Positions 23,480 to 30,996 of a stretch of DNA of 64,000 nt are shown here, piece by piece. The DNA comes from DATAPD01 sp036265385. GTDB lineage: Bacteria; Acidobacteriota; Terriglobia; Terriglobales; Acidobacteriaceae. Within the stretch, counting starts at the first letter, position 1. Each line of letters opens with the position of its first letter. The notes below the pieces were generated by a model. The model made no database searches, was not told the origin of the DNA, and saw only the letters and a list, made by a program, of their open reading frames with translations. The translations under genes and the position numbers were made by a program. Where the stretch lies: the NCBI GenBank assembly GCA_036265385.1, contig DATAPD010000008.1, positions 124,001 through 188,000 on the forward strand, given 5' to 3'.

Positions 23480-24904
23480 ATGAAGATGATTACGCGCAAT
23501 ATCGTGTGCGTCGCGTTAATGTTTGCTGCAAGCATCTGCTTCGCACAGATGTACACGGTTACGGACCTTGGCGGACTCGGGGGAGCATTTGGACAGAGCT
23601 ATCCAAGGGCAGGTATCAACATGTCCGGGCAAGTGGCTGGCTACTCCGACGTCAGTATCGACCCGTATCGTTACCATGCTTTTCGAACGGCGCCCAATAG
23701 TCCGATCGATCCGGCGACTGACGACCTCGGCACATTGGGAGGTGAGAACAGCTATGCCGGTAACATCAATACCATTGGCCAAGTAGTGGGTTTCGCTTCC
23801 ACCCCTGACGCGCAAACACATGCATTCCGCACCGCTCCAAACAAAGCCATCAATCCCATAACAGATGACCTCGGAACCCTTGGGGGCACGTGGAGCCAAG
23901 CCCTAGGCGTAAACGATATCGGTCAGGTGGTCGGTGCATCCAACATCGGTCAAACCGCTATCTATCGTGCCTTCCGGACGGCGGCGAACAGTCCTATCGA
24001 TTCTAGAACCGATGATCTAGGAACCCTTGGGGGTACGTACAGTACTGCATGGAGAATCAATCAATTCGGTCAGGTAGTGGGTTACGCAGCAATCGCGGGC
24101 GATACCGCTGTGCACGCCTTTCGAACCGCGCCAAATAGTCCCATCAATCCGGCGACTGACGACTTGGGAACACTCGGGGGCTCGTACAGCGAGGCCGTCG
24201 ATGTCAACGCCTTCGGTCAAGTAGTCGGTTCCGCAGCAATCGCGGGTGACATAACCAGGCATGCCTTTCGAACAGCGCCGAATAGTCTGATCAATCCGGC
24301 CACTGACGACCTTGGAACGCTAGGCCCAGGGTTCAATTTTAGTGAGGCCCTCGATATCGACGACTACGGCCAAGTCGTAGGATGGCCCGCATTTCTCTAT
24401 AGCAACGGCGTAATGCACAACCTCAACGATTTCATTCCGGCCGCATCTGGTTGGGAAATCTCCTTCGCAACTGGGATCAACAACACGGGTCAGATTGTTG
24501 CTCAAGGGAGATTGAATAATTCCGGAGAGTCACGCGCACTACTACTCACTCCTATCTACAAAGCATTCGTGCAGAAACCAATCAATGCTGATGGTAGCAG
24601 AGTATTCTCGGCGAAAAGAGGTGTGATTCCTGTGAAGTTCCGTCTGATGCAGTATAACGAGCCGACTTGCCCGCTGTTGCCTGCGACATTAGCGATCACG
24701 AAGGCTAGCGGGGGAACACTTGCAGAAGTCGATGAGAGCGTCTATTCGACGCATGCGGACAGCGGGTCAACTTTCCGAATTGATACGACCGCTTGCCAGT
24801 ACGTCTACAGCCTTGCAGCTTCCGCATTGGGGAGGGGGACTTACCGGGTCGATATCAGCATCAACGGGATTATGGTTGGGCATGCGGTGTTCGCACTGAG
24901 ATAG
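23480..24904 (+). CDS. Secreted HAF-repeat protein with PxKF-like C-terminus
   Basis: This 474-residue protein has a signal peptide cleaved near FAQ (about residue 23). Five repeats of ~48-50 residues follow (from His66), each of the form HAFRTAPNSPI.P.TDDLGTL followed by GG and a GQVVG strand: HAF-type beta-propeller-like repeats. The last ~120 residues are a separate Ig-like domain with RGVIPVKFRL. It is probably an extracellular or surface protein; its role is unknown. The ribosome site is AAAGGA. Repeats are similar at the DNA level, so copy number may vary between strains. Confidence 0.88.
   Translation: MKMITRNIVCVALMFAASICFAQMYTVTDLGGLGGAFGQSYPRAGINMSGQVAGYSDVSIDPYRYHAFRTAPNSPIDPATDDLGTLGGENSYAGNINTIGQVVGFASTPDAQTHAFRTAPNKAINPITDDLGTLGGTWSQALGVNDIGQVVGASNIGQTAIYRAFRTAANSPIDSRTDDLGTLGGTYSTAWRINQFGQVVGYAAIAGDTAVHAFRTAPNSPINPATDDLGTLGGSYSEAVDVNAFGQVVGSAAIAGDITRHAFRTAPNSLINPATDDLGTLGPGFNFSEALDIDDYGQVVGWPAFLYSNGVMHNLNDFIPAASGWEISFATGINNTGQIVAQGRLNNSGESRALLLTPIYKAFVQKPINADGSRVFSAKRGVIPVKFRLMQYNEPTCPLLPATLAITKASGGTLAEVDESVYSTHADSGSTFRIDTTACQYVYSLAASALGRGTYRVDISINGIMVGHAVFALR
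23675..24375 (+). repeat. Tandem ~150-nt coding repeats in the HAF protein
   Basis: Five imperfect copies of a unit of about 145-155 nt encode the HAF repeats. Best conserved are the segments for AFRTAPNSPI and TDDLGTLGG. They are in frame and part of the protein, not a CRISPR or mobile repeat. Confidence 0.75.
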
Positions 24905-25073
24905 CAGTAGGAGACACTTAGATCTGTTTTAGATTTTCGGGAAGTAGGTACGTATCCAAGAGTAAACCCCAGCAGGTTCTTCAGCGGCTACGGTTAGCAC
25001 TCGCTTTGCCGGGGTCTTCCCTGTTTTCGTTTTTCATCCCGTACAGATTCAGCTGGTGCCGGGAAGTGCGTTC

Positions 25074-25340
25074 TTATGCGGCTCGACGGAAGTCTGTAGT
25101 GTTCCGATCTCTCACGTCTTCTCTCCGATTGCGCCCCGCCAAACCACCGAGGCCGGCTAAGCCAAGAAGTCCAATCCACCCCCAATCAGTTCGATGATCG
25201 CTCGGAGCATCATTGGTCGTGCGAGCCATGCTCTGATCTCCAGCTCTATTCGGGTCGTTGGTGGTTTGAGTGGTGTTTTGTGCAGCAAGTAAAGAGATGC
25301 TCACTATGAGTGTCGCAAGTATCCCAAATATGGTTCTCAT
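25074..25340 (-). CDS. Small WGxxGxxG-type exported protein (88 aa)
   Basis: The start ATG 25340 follows AAGGAGG. A signal peptide (MRTIFGILATLIVSISLLAA) precedes a short polar linker rich in Asn/Thr/Asp. A C-terminal WGWIGLLGLAGLGGLAG helix and basic tail (RNRREDVRDR) follow. This is the WGxxGxxG-CTERM layout, thought to be a sorting or anchoring signal analogous to PEP-CTERM. No dedicated sorting enzyme is visible in the window. Confidence 0.8.
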   Translation of the reverse strand: MRTIFGILATLIVSISLLAAQNTTQTTNDPNRAGDQSMARTTNDAPSDHRTDWGWIGLLGLAGLGGLAGRNRREDVRDRNTTDFRRAA

Positions 25341-25516
25341 TAAATATCCCTCCTTCAGGGACCAGTTCATCATCTTTTGCGATCTACTCACACTCCATAC
25401 CCGGAAACCTCGGAGTGAGCAACTAGACTCACGCACAGGTGATGCAGCTCAGGCTGTATTTTGGCAGTTTGGTAGCTTGCGCACCGAACTCAGGCTTGCA
25501 TAACGAGGCACGATTC

Positions 25517-25741
25517 TTAGCGGTGAGCGAATGTTTGAAGCGCAGAAAAGTACGCAATCGTGAAAATCATGAGGGCAGTCATGCGGTATCGCCAGGTAAA
25601 GAATTGTCGGCGGTGATGCACTCTCAGGGCTTGCAGGTACCAGCGCCAGCCAATCGTAACGTAGTACAAAGCCCAACCAGCTGTGAAAAGGAAAACAATC
25701 ACGAGTGCGATCGAAACGGCCTCGAATAGAAGTTTTAGCAT
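25517..25741 (-). CDS. Small two-span membrane protein (74 aa)
   Basis: Two hydrophobic segments (about 2-28 and 53-70) flank a basic, aromatic loop (RWYLQALRVHHRRQFFTWRYR). The ribosome site before ATG 25741 is poor. The hydrophobic pattern and basic loop favour a real gene. No family is recognised. Confidence 0.5.
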   Translation of the reverse strand: MLKLLFEAVSIALVIVFLFTAGWALYYVTIGWRWYLQALRVHHRRQFFTWRYRMTALMIFTIAYFSALQTFAHR

Positions 25742-25883
25742 TGTGACACCGGCTTCGGGTTAGAACAGCACTAATGAACTGATGGGGCGCATTCTATATT
25801 GCAAAAAGGCTTGACCAGTGCGGATCTCGCGATTTTTGATCAAAAATTGAAAGTGGGCTCCAACGTAACAATCTCGTTTCTTG

Positions 25884-26087
25884 CTAGGCAGCTTTATCCA
25901 GTGCTTTGGTCTGCTCAAGCTCTTGAATTAATTCGTTTATTTTTGCCCGACGCCGATCGAATTCGTTTTCTTCTTCCATTGCACATTCGTGCCGGATGGA
26001 TTTCTGGATTGCGCTGAATTGGCGCATCAGGAGCTCGGAGATTTCGCGCGTGATTTTTGATTGTCGCCCTGAGCTTTCAAATTCCAT
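25884..26087 (-). CDS. Small helical acidic protein (67 aa)
   Basis: The start ATG 26087 has AGGAGG at the right distance. The product is mostly charged helix (ITREISELLMRQFSAIQKSI, then AKINELIQELEQTKALDK), probably a coiled coil, with a single Cys. No family is recognised. It is cytoplasmic, as no signal or membrane segment is present. Confidence 0.6.
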   Translation of the reverse strand: MEFESSGRQSKITREISELLMRQFSAIQKSIRHECAMEEENEFDRRRAKINELIQELEQTKALDKAA

Positions 26088-26258
26088 CGAGTCCTCCTGA
26101 ATTGCCACTATGGAAGGTTGAATGAGATTGAAAGAGTGGATCACGGATGGCGCCAGTTGGTCGATCCAGTGCAAGCTGTAGGTCTTCTAAGCTGTCTCAC
26201 TGGCGCTAGGAGAGAAGGCCGGGTTCAGAATTCATTCCTGAAGTGCCTCGGCCGAATT

Positions 26259-26501
26259 TCAAGCCACGTCCCTTCTTTTAGGCGCAGGGAATGCTAGCTT
26301 GCTTTTATTTCTCGCTTCCAGCGCCTGGATATGGGAGATGGTGCCCGTGGCCCTGGAACGGGTAGCGCCAATGAATTCTCTCAGGGCAGATTGCAGGTCC
26401 GCTATTAAGAGGTGCAAGGTGTGTTCATCTGTTTCTTCGATGACACGCTCGCAAAGTTCCCGGATACGATCTTCAGAAGGCACGGCTACACACAGAAACA
26501 T
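26259..26501 (-). CDS. Hypothetical helical protein (80 aa)
   Basis: The frame from ATG 26501 gives MFLCVAVPSEDRIRELCERV and then a helical region (HTLHLLIADLQSALREFIG) and a basic end. A weak GAGG lies upstream. The frame is open further 5' to 26576 with less plausible sequence. No motif is recognised. Regular charge pattern and co-direction with the 67-aa gene give modest support. Confidence 0.45.
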   Translation of the reverse strand: MFLCVAVPSEDRIRELCERVIEETDEHTLHLLIADLQSALREFIGATRSRATGTISHIQALEARNKSKLAFPAPKRRDVA

Positions 26502-26709
26502 TAACGTTGCCTCAATACGAGGCCGTGCGTCTATACAGTAGATTACGGACTTCTGCGCCCTTCTGTCTTTTCTCACGCCCGCGAGGAAAAGTTTTCGTAG
26601 TACCTAGGTAATCATGCTTCCCCTAAGTTGCTGAATGTAACCTGAGTACAGGCGTGGAAGTCAGGTTGCACTTAGATTGTTGGCGGTGGGCTTCTCAAGG
26701 GAGACGAAG

Positions 26710-27120
26710 ATGATCAGATTGGTGGCAGTGCTTATGTTGGGTTTAGGCCTGAGCATTGGCGCGCCAATGGCGCGCGCAGATCACGGCCAAGGGAAAGAGC
26801 ACGGGAGTCCGCACGGAAATGGACCGGGCAAATCTCACGGCAATAAGCATTATGACGAGGACGATCGCAATTGGGACCGGCGCGACGGCTACGAATACCG
26901 GGTTTATCACAATCGAGGTGAAATGCCCGTCGCGTGGGAACGCGGAAAGAAAACAGGTTGGGGAAATTGCGGAATGCCTCCGGGACAGGCGAAGAAGTAC
27001 GGCTGCCGTTCCTACGTGTACCAGGGGCGGACGCATTACTACTATGAAGATGATCGCGGGCAGATCATCGTTCGACGGCCGACGATTGCGGTGCATGGAA
27101 GCGTGGATGTCGTGCGGTAA
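26710..27120 (+). CDS. Exported His/Gly/Asp-rich protein (136 aa)
   Basis: The start ATG 26710 follows AAGGGAG. A signal peptide (MIRLVAVLMLGLGLSIG, cleaved near ARA) leads into a low-complexity segment rich in His, Gly, Lys and Asp (HGQGKEHGSPHGNGPGKSHG), then an aromatic/basic domain with two Cys (GNCGMPPGQAKKYGC) and a Tyr-rich stretch. The His-rich stretch could bind metal. The MPPGQAKKYG motif with W/Y repeats is seen in exported proteins of unknown role. A terminator follows. Confidence 0.7.
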   Translation: MIRLVAVLMLGLGLSIGAPMARADHGQGKEHGSPHGNGPGKSHGNKHYDEDDRNWDRRDGYEYRVYHNRGEMPVAWERGKKTGWGNCGMPPGQAKKYGCRSYVYQGRTHYYYEDDRGQIIVRRPTIAVHGSVDVVR

Positions 27121-27146
27121 CGAATCAGAGACGTGAAGATGGTCGA

Positions 27147-27175
27147 AGCCCAACATCCTGGTGTTGGGCTTTTTG
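27147..27175 (+). terminator. Rho-independent terminator
   Basis: The 9-bp stem AGCCCAACA (27147-27155)/TGTTGGGCT (27162-27170) has a 6-nt loop followed by TTTTTG. It lies 26 nt after the His-rich exported protein gene. Confidence 0.9.
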
Positions 27176-27281
27176 CTGTTCGCTGCAAGGGTAATTTCTT
27201 GTCACATCCTCGTGAGACAGGCGCACTTGTGCGCGGACAGCAGGTATGCGTAGCTGAGATCGTAAGCGGAGGAGGTGCGGC

Positions 27282-27374
27282 ATGCTCCCCGTCATCGTTC
27301 TAAGCGCCCTAGGCCTCGCAATCGTTATCAACTATTTCATCTACGTGCACGAGCACCACGGCCAGCACCGTTAA
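27282..27374 (+). CDS. Micro-protein, 30-aa membrane helix
   Basis: ATG 27282 is preceded by GGAGGAGGT, one of the strongest ribosome sites in the window. The product is a single hydrophobic helix (MLPVIVLSALGLAIVINYFI) with a His-rich C-terminal tail (YVHEHHGQHR). It resembles small respiratory-complex subunits such as CydX-type helices, but no oxidase is adjacent, so that is only a shape likeness. It follows the terminator of the upstream gene and so needs its own promoter. Confidence 0.6.
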   Translation: MLPVIVLSALGLAIVINYFIYVHEHHGQHR

Positions 27375-27440
27375 TTGCTCTTCATCGAGGCGATCAAAGA
27401 TAACGCGAAATCCTCTGATGCTCGTGAACTCGGACGGCAA

Positions 27441-28409
27441 CTAACCGCGACGAACATCTGCGCGAAGCTCTTCAACGATTTCGTTGGAGGCCCGCAAGGC
27501 TTCGTCGTGACGTGAAACATCGAATGAGATAGCGCCAACTCGCGCGTGCCCGCCGCCGCCGTAGCGTTCACACACGCGTGCCAAGTTGACGCGAGGTTCC
27601 TCGTGCGACCACGGGTTTGAGCCAACGGAAACTTTCACACGAAAACTGCTCTTGCTCAAGCCTACGCTGTAGATCGAATGCGGATGCAAGTAGTAAGGAA
27701 TGAACTTGTTGTAGCCTTCGAGATCCTGGTCGGTGATGTCGAAAAAGATAGTCCCATCTTTTTCTTCGGTTCGTTCACGCAAAACTCCGATGGAGCGTTC
27801 GTGACGCGCCAGAAGCGGTGGTAATACTTCGTTAACGAAGGGCTCGTTAAGAATGTTTGCCAGAGGCTTTTCGGTGAGTAACGGGATCAGCTTGCGTACG
27901 AAATCCGGATCAGGAGCCGCTTCGATGGCCATCGTGAGTTTCATTGCTGGAGCCTTCATCTCGACCGCCGACCGCGCATCATCGTAGAGAGCACCGTCAA
28001 CGATGTCTGTCCAGTGAACAAGTTCAGCGACCGGCCGGGGATCAAATCCGAATCGTTGCTCGGCAATCATTGCGATAAAGCTTGTGCAAGATTTGAAGTC
28101 GGGATCGTAAAACTTGCGATTGCTCTGGTCTTGCTTAAAATGAGCAGCATCGGCCGGAGTGAGAAAAGCACTCTCGTGATGGTCGAACCACCACGTGATC
28201 TGTGGTGACGAGGAGTACTTGAAATCGACGATGGCATTCTCGTCGCCGTCGAAATCGGCTTCGTTGAAAAGGGCGCCCGCGCGATGCAATAGTCCGCTGT
28301 ACTGAAACTCAACGCCATTGCGAATGCGTTCCCGATAAAAACGCGAGAACAGTGCGGCGGAAGCAGCTCCGTCGAAACACTTATCGTGGTAGAAGACCCG
28401 AACTCGCAC
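27441..28409 (-). CDS. DHH-family phosphoesterase
   Basis: This 322-residue protein has an N-terminal YHDKCFDGAASA metal motif, then VDFKYSS, the DHH signature in WFDHHES, and near the C-terminus the DHHA1 nucleotide-binding GGGGHARVGA. It belongs to the phosphoesterase family that includes RecJ-like and NrnA/pApase-type enzymes, and probably hydrolyses oligonucleotides or a nucleotide phosphate. Start GTG 28409 is chosen for its AAGGA site; an upstream ATG at 28511 adds 34 unlikely residues. The final residues include a basic/acidic helix (NEIVEELRADVRRG). Confidence 0.85.
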   Translation of the reverse strand: MRVRVFYHDKCFDGAASAALFSRFYRERIRNGVEFQYSGLLHRAGALFNEADFDGDENAIVDFKYSSSPQITWWFDHHESAFLTPADAAHFKQDQSNRKFYDPDFKSCTSFIAMIAEQRFGFDPRPVAELVHWTDIVDGALYDDARSAVEMKAPAMKLTMAIEAAPDPDFVRKLIPLLTEKPLANILNEPFVNEVLPPLLARHERSIGVLRERTEEKDGTIFFDITDQDLEGYNKFIPYYLHPHSIYSVGLSKSSFRVKVSVGSNPWSHEEPRVNLARVCERYGGGGHARVGAISFDVSRHDEALRASNEIVEELRADVRRG

Positions 28410-28508
28410 GCCACCATCCTTCCCAAAGACGATCACCTGACCGGAACGGTGAAGGTCAAACGCCAAAAACAGATAGAGTGGCGACTCGGATGGGGGTCTG
28501 TCAAGCGG

Positions 28509-28534
28509 CACGGGAGCGAAAGATCGCTCCCGTG
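28509..28534. repeat. 10-bp perfect hairpin between two minus-strand genes
   Basis: CACGGGAGCG (28509-28518) and CGCTCCCGTG (28525-28534) pair perfectly around AAAGAT. There is no T run on either side, so it is not a classic intrinsic terminator. It could be a stem that limits read-through or protects an mRNA end after the zinc-ribbon gene (stop 28553). Confidence 0.5.
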
Positions 28535-28552
28535 GTCTGTGCTTGCGAAAGC

Positions 28553-29005
28553 TTAAACGGCGTCAGCCTGTTTCTCAGCCATGTCCCCGATGACGGGCAG
28601 TTTGAATTTTTGTCCCTGGTAGGCGCGAACCATGCACAGGATGACCATGATCAGTATTCCGATCCAGACGATTGGAGCGAGAAACAGCACCATCAAGTTG
28701 ACTACTGGAATGAAGCCAATGATCGACAGTGCAATGCCAAGAATGAATCCAGTGGCTGCAATGAACAAACATTGGAACGCGTGAAAGCGCACGAACCGGT
28801 TGCGGTTAAAAGGTTCAATCACTAGGAAGATGATCGCAGGGATGATGGTAAGGTACGCCAACAGGCCGGCCACGTTATCGGCAAGACCTCCTGCGGGAGC
28901 GGTAGCTGCACCAGCAGCAGGACGAGCACCTATCGGCTTGCCGCAAGACGTACAGAACTGGACACCATCGGCCACTTGCGTACCGCATTCGCTGCAAAAT
29001 GCCAT
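28553..29005 (-). CDS. Zinc-ribbon plus DUF4870-like membrane protein
   Basis: Start ATG 29005 has AGGAGGT. The N-terminus is a zinc ribbon (CSECG...CTSCG, residues 4-21). An Ala-rich linker and a three- to four-span DUF4870-type domain follow, with FNRNRFVRFHAFQCLFIAA as the signature segment. Its function is unknown. A second protein of the same design is encoded 1 kb upstream on the same strand (30349). Confidence 0.82.
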   Translation of the reverse strand: MAFCSECGTQVADGVQFCTSCGKPIGARPAAGAATAPAGGLADNVAGLLAYLTIIPAIIFLVIEPFNRNRFVRFHAFQCLFIAATGFILGIALSIIGFIPVVNLMVLFLAPIVWIGILIMVILCMVRAYQGQKFKLPVIGDMAEKQADAV

Positions 29006-29135
29006 AAGTACCTCCTGAGAGTGACGTACTTCGCCTGAGACTGTCGCATGTTGAGGCGACAACAACTCGATCGCTGTTCGAGGGGGGCTGGCGCGCGAAG
29101 TTATCAGAAAGAAATCCGGAAGGCAAATCAAAACA

Positions 29136-29465
29136 TTAAGGCACGGGATCACTCGATCCGAGGGGAACGCTGGCGCGGCAACGCCAAAGGCGAGTGGTTG
29201 TGAGACGCAGACCGCGTATCAAACCGAATCTCCGAACAGCGTCTACGGAATATTCTGAACAGGTAGGTGAGTAACGGCATTGCACGACGCGAGAGATGAC
29301 CGGACTGGCGCGCTGCTGATAAGTCCGGATGAGGCGAACGTAAGCCGCAGCTGAGATCTGTTGCTCAGCAGGGCGGAGGGCGTCTGCAACGAGTATAACG
29401 AAGCACAGCGCCACAATCAGAAGGTAGAAGCCGGGCTGTTTGAAGCGTTCCCGCAGTGTGGGCAT
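29136..29465 (-). CDS. yidD: YidD-family membrane protein insertion factor
   Basis: The core CRYSPTCSEYSVDAVRRFG with the following IRGLRLTTTRLWRC is the YidD signature. YidD is a small inner-membrane-associated protein that aids YidC. This copy has an N-terminal membrane helix (YLLIVALCFVILVADAL) and is longer than typical YidD. It is outside the usual rpmH-rnpA-yidD-yidC locus. Start ATG 29465 overlaps the preceding gene by about 49 nt; an earlier start is possible. Confidence 0.8.
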   Translation of the reverse strand: MPTLRERFKQPGFYLLIVALCFVILVADALRPAEQQISAAAYVRLIRTYQQRASPVISRVVQCRYSPTCSEYSVDAVRRFGLIRGLRLTTTRLWRCRASVPLGSSDPVP

Positions 29466-29791
29466 TTCGCGCTTATGGGTAGCCTTCCATTTGAACAATT
29501 AGGACAGCGCACCAGAGTACCTTGCGGACGAACAAGGATGTAGATCACGAAACCGATGATGCCAGTGACCATGACAAGGATCATCCACAAAACAGGGTTG
29601 TCCATGCCACGGTTCTTAGCGTCCTTGGCGACCCAGACCAGGAGCAAGATGTTAAGGGCCAGGGTTGCTACGATCACGAGGCCGATGAAACCAAAGCACC
29701 CGCAAGCGGCTGCACCGCTGGCAGCGTCGTCTCGTTGAAAGTAGGTCGTAAGAGCTAACAGTGCGGCTGTGTACTGTCCAGCAAATCCCAT
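29417..29791 (-). CDS. Membrane protein with C-terminal zinc ribbon
   Basis: This 124-residue protein has two predicted spans (about 35-55 and 66-86). The central WVAKDAKNRGMDNPVLWMIL resembles the phospholipase D N-terminal membrane domain. A double-Cys zinc ribbon ends it (CPNCSNGRLPISAKCPHCG). A Cys-Gly pair (AACGC) lies before the first span. GGGGGA precedes ATG 29791. The 3' end overlaps the yidD-like gene, so the two are likely co-translated. Confidence 0.75.
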   Translation of the reverse strand: MGFAGQYTAALLALTTYFQRDDAASGAAACGCFGFIGLVIVATLALNILLLVWVAKDAKNRGMDNPVLWMILVMVTGIIGFVIYILVRPQGTLVRCPNCSNGRLPISAKCPHCGNASNSPASTF

Positions 29792-29917
29792 CGATCCCCC
29801 TGGATATATGTCAATGGTATTTGGCCAAAATCATCTGATCGGAGCACCAATCAGTGGGGAGAGACTGCGCGCACTGTAACAGACAGAATAGTCACGTCAA
29901 AGTGATTTGCGAGTGTC

Positions 29918-30349
29918 CTAAAAGATTCCGCGCGTCGCGCGCTTGGCTGCCTGTTGCCCTACGAAAGGCAGCTCGAACTGCATCCCTTGCGCGGCCTTAA
30001 TTGAGAGGACAAGCCAGAGAAAAAACAAAGCAACAAAAAACAAAACACCGAACATAAGCCAGGCCACGGTCCACCCGAGGTTGGCAAAAAGTGCGCCGAG
30101 GAGAATCAAAACGAGGGCTGTCCCACCCACAATAGTACTTTGCAGAGCATGGAATCGAATGAAAGCACTGTCGCGGAAAGGTTTTAGAAGAAGAAATGCG
30201 ATTGCTGGAAGCGGAGTGAGATAACACGCGACCGCAACTAGTCTCTCGCGCGTATCGTGGGTTACGGGCTGGGGATAGCAGCGAGGACATTGAGTTGCAC
30301 CGGCGGGTAATTCCGAACCGCAATCTGGACACGAGGCTGGCATGTTCAT
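29918..30349 (-). CDS. Zinc-ribbon DUF4870-like membrane protein (second copy)
   Basis: This 143-residue protein has an N-terminal ribbon (CPDCGSELPAGATQCPRC), then a DUF4870-type domain of about three spans with FRDSAFIRFHALQSTIVGG matching the 28553-29005 protein. It starts 14 nt after the Fur-family gene (start ATG 30349, or 30343), so it is probably in the Fur operon. No strong ribosome site is present, which fits coupling to the upstream gene. Confidence 0.8.
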   Translation of the reverse strand: MNMPASCPDCGSELPAGATQCPRCYPQPVTHDTRERLVAVACYLTPLPAIAFLLLKPFRDSAFIRFHALQSTIVGGTALVLILLGALFANLGWTVAWLMFGVLFFVALFFLWLVLSIKAAQGMQFELPFVGQQAAKRATRGIF

Positions 30350-30363
30350 ACGAGGGAAAAATC

Positions 30364-30864
30364 CTATGCTGGACGTCGCGTGCCGTTCTTTTTGTTGCAG
30401 GCCTCGCAAACGCCATAAATCTGAAATGTGTGACGGGTGGTCTGGTAGTGGTACTTGTGGCCGATCTCGCGCTCAAGCTCGTCGAGATCCGAGGAGAAGA
30501 ACTCCACTGAACTGCCGCACTCCGTGCAGACCATATGATGATGGCTGCGACGATTGTACTGGTGTTCGTAGCGGGCTATCCCGTCGTGGAATGCCACCAC
30601 GCTAGCAAGCCCACACTCGGCGAGTAGCTTGAGCGTTCGATAAACGGTCGTATAGCCAATCCGCGGGTCTTTCTTTTTGACCAAGCGATGCAGTTCATCC
30701 GTGGACAAATGTTCCCGGGTTTCGAGAAAACTCCGCAAGATCGTGTTGCGCTGTTCGGTCTGCTTGAGCCCAACCCTTTTCAAATGCTGGCGCAGGATGT
30801 CCTCGGCCTCGCGAACCATGGCTCGCGAGATCGTGGGCTGATCGTCGATACGTTTTTGGAGCAT
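30364..30864 (-). CDS. Fur-family metal-dependent transcriptional regulator
   Basis: This 166-residue protein has an N-terminal winged helix (LKQTEQRNTILRSFLETREHLS, then GYTTVYRTLKLLAECG) and a C-terminal metal domain with RRSHHHMVCTECG and CEACNKK. The four Cys (two CxxC pairs) form the structural zinc site. The His cluster fits sensing of Fe, Zn, Mn or peroxide; which one cannot be told from sequence. ATG 30864 is chosen over an upstream TTG at 30894. It is divergent from the penicillin acylase gene. Confidence 0.93.
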   Translation of the reverse strand: MLQKRIDDQPTISRAMVREAEDILRQHLKRVGLKQTEQRNTILRSFLETREHLSTDELHRLVKKKDPRIGYTTVYRTLKLLAECGLASVVAFHDGIARYEHQYNRRSHHHMVCTECGSSVEFFSSDLDELEREIGHKYHYQTTRHTFQIYGVCEACNKKNGTRRPA

Positions 30865-30996
30865 AAGTAGAGAAGGATGGTACGACGAGAACAACAGAAT
30901 GATACTGGTGATCGGTGTAACTGCAAAACTATCGGCCGATCAGGGCTTGTTTGGTTAATTGTGCCGATCTGAAAGCACCCATAGAATCGGAGAAAG

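Noticed and set aside
23675..24375. Tandem repeats suggestive of a CRISPR array.
   Set aside because: The repeats are in frame, ~150 nt long and encode HAF units; there are no short identical repeats with unique spacers.
28509..28534. 10-bp hairpin as intrinsic terminator.
   Set aside because: No T run on either strand; kept only as a hairpin feature.
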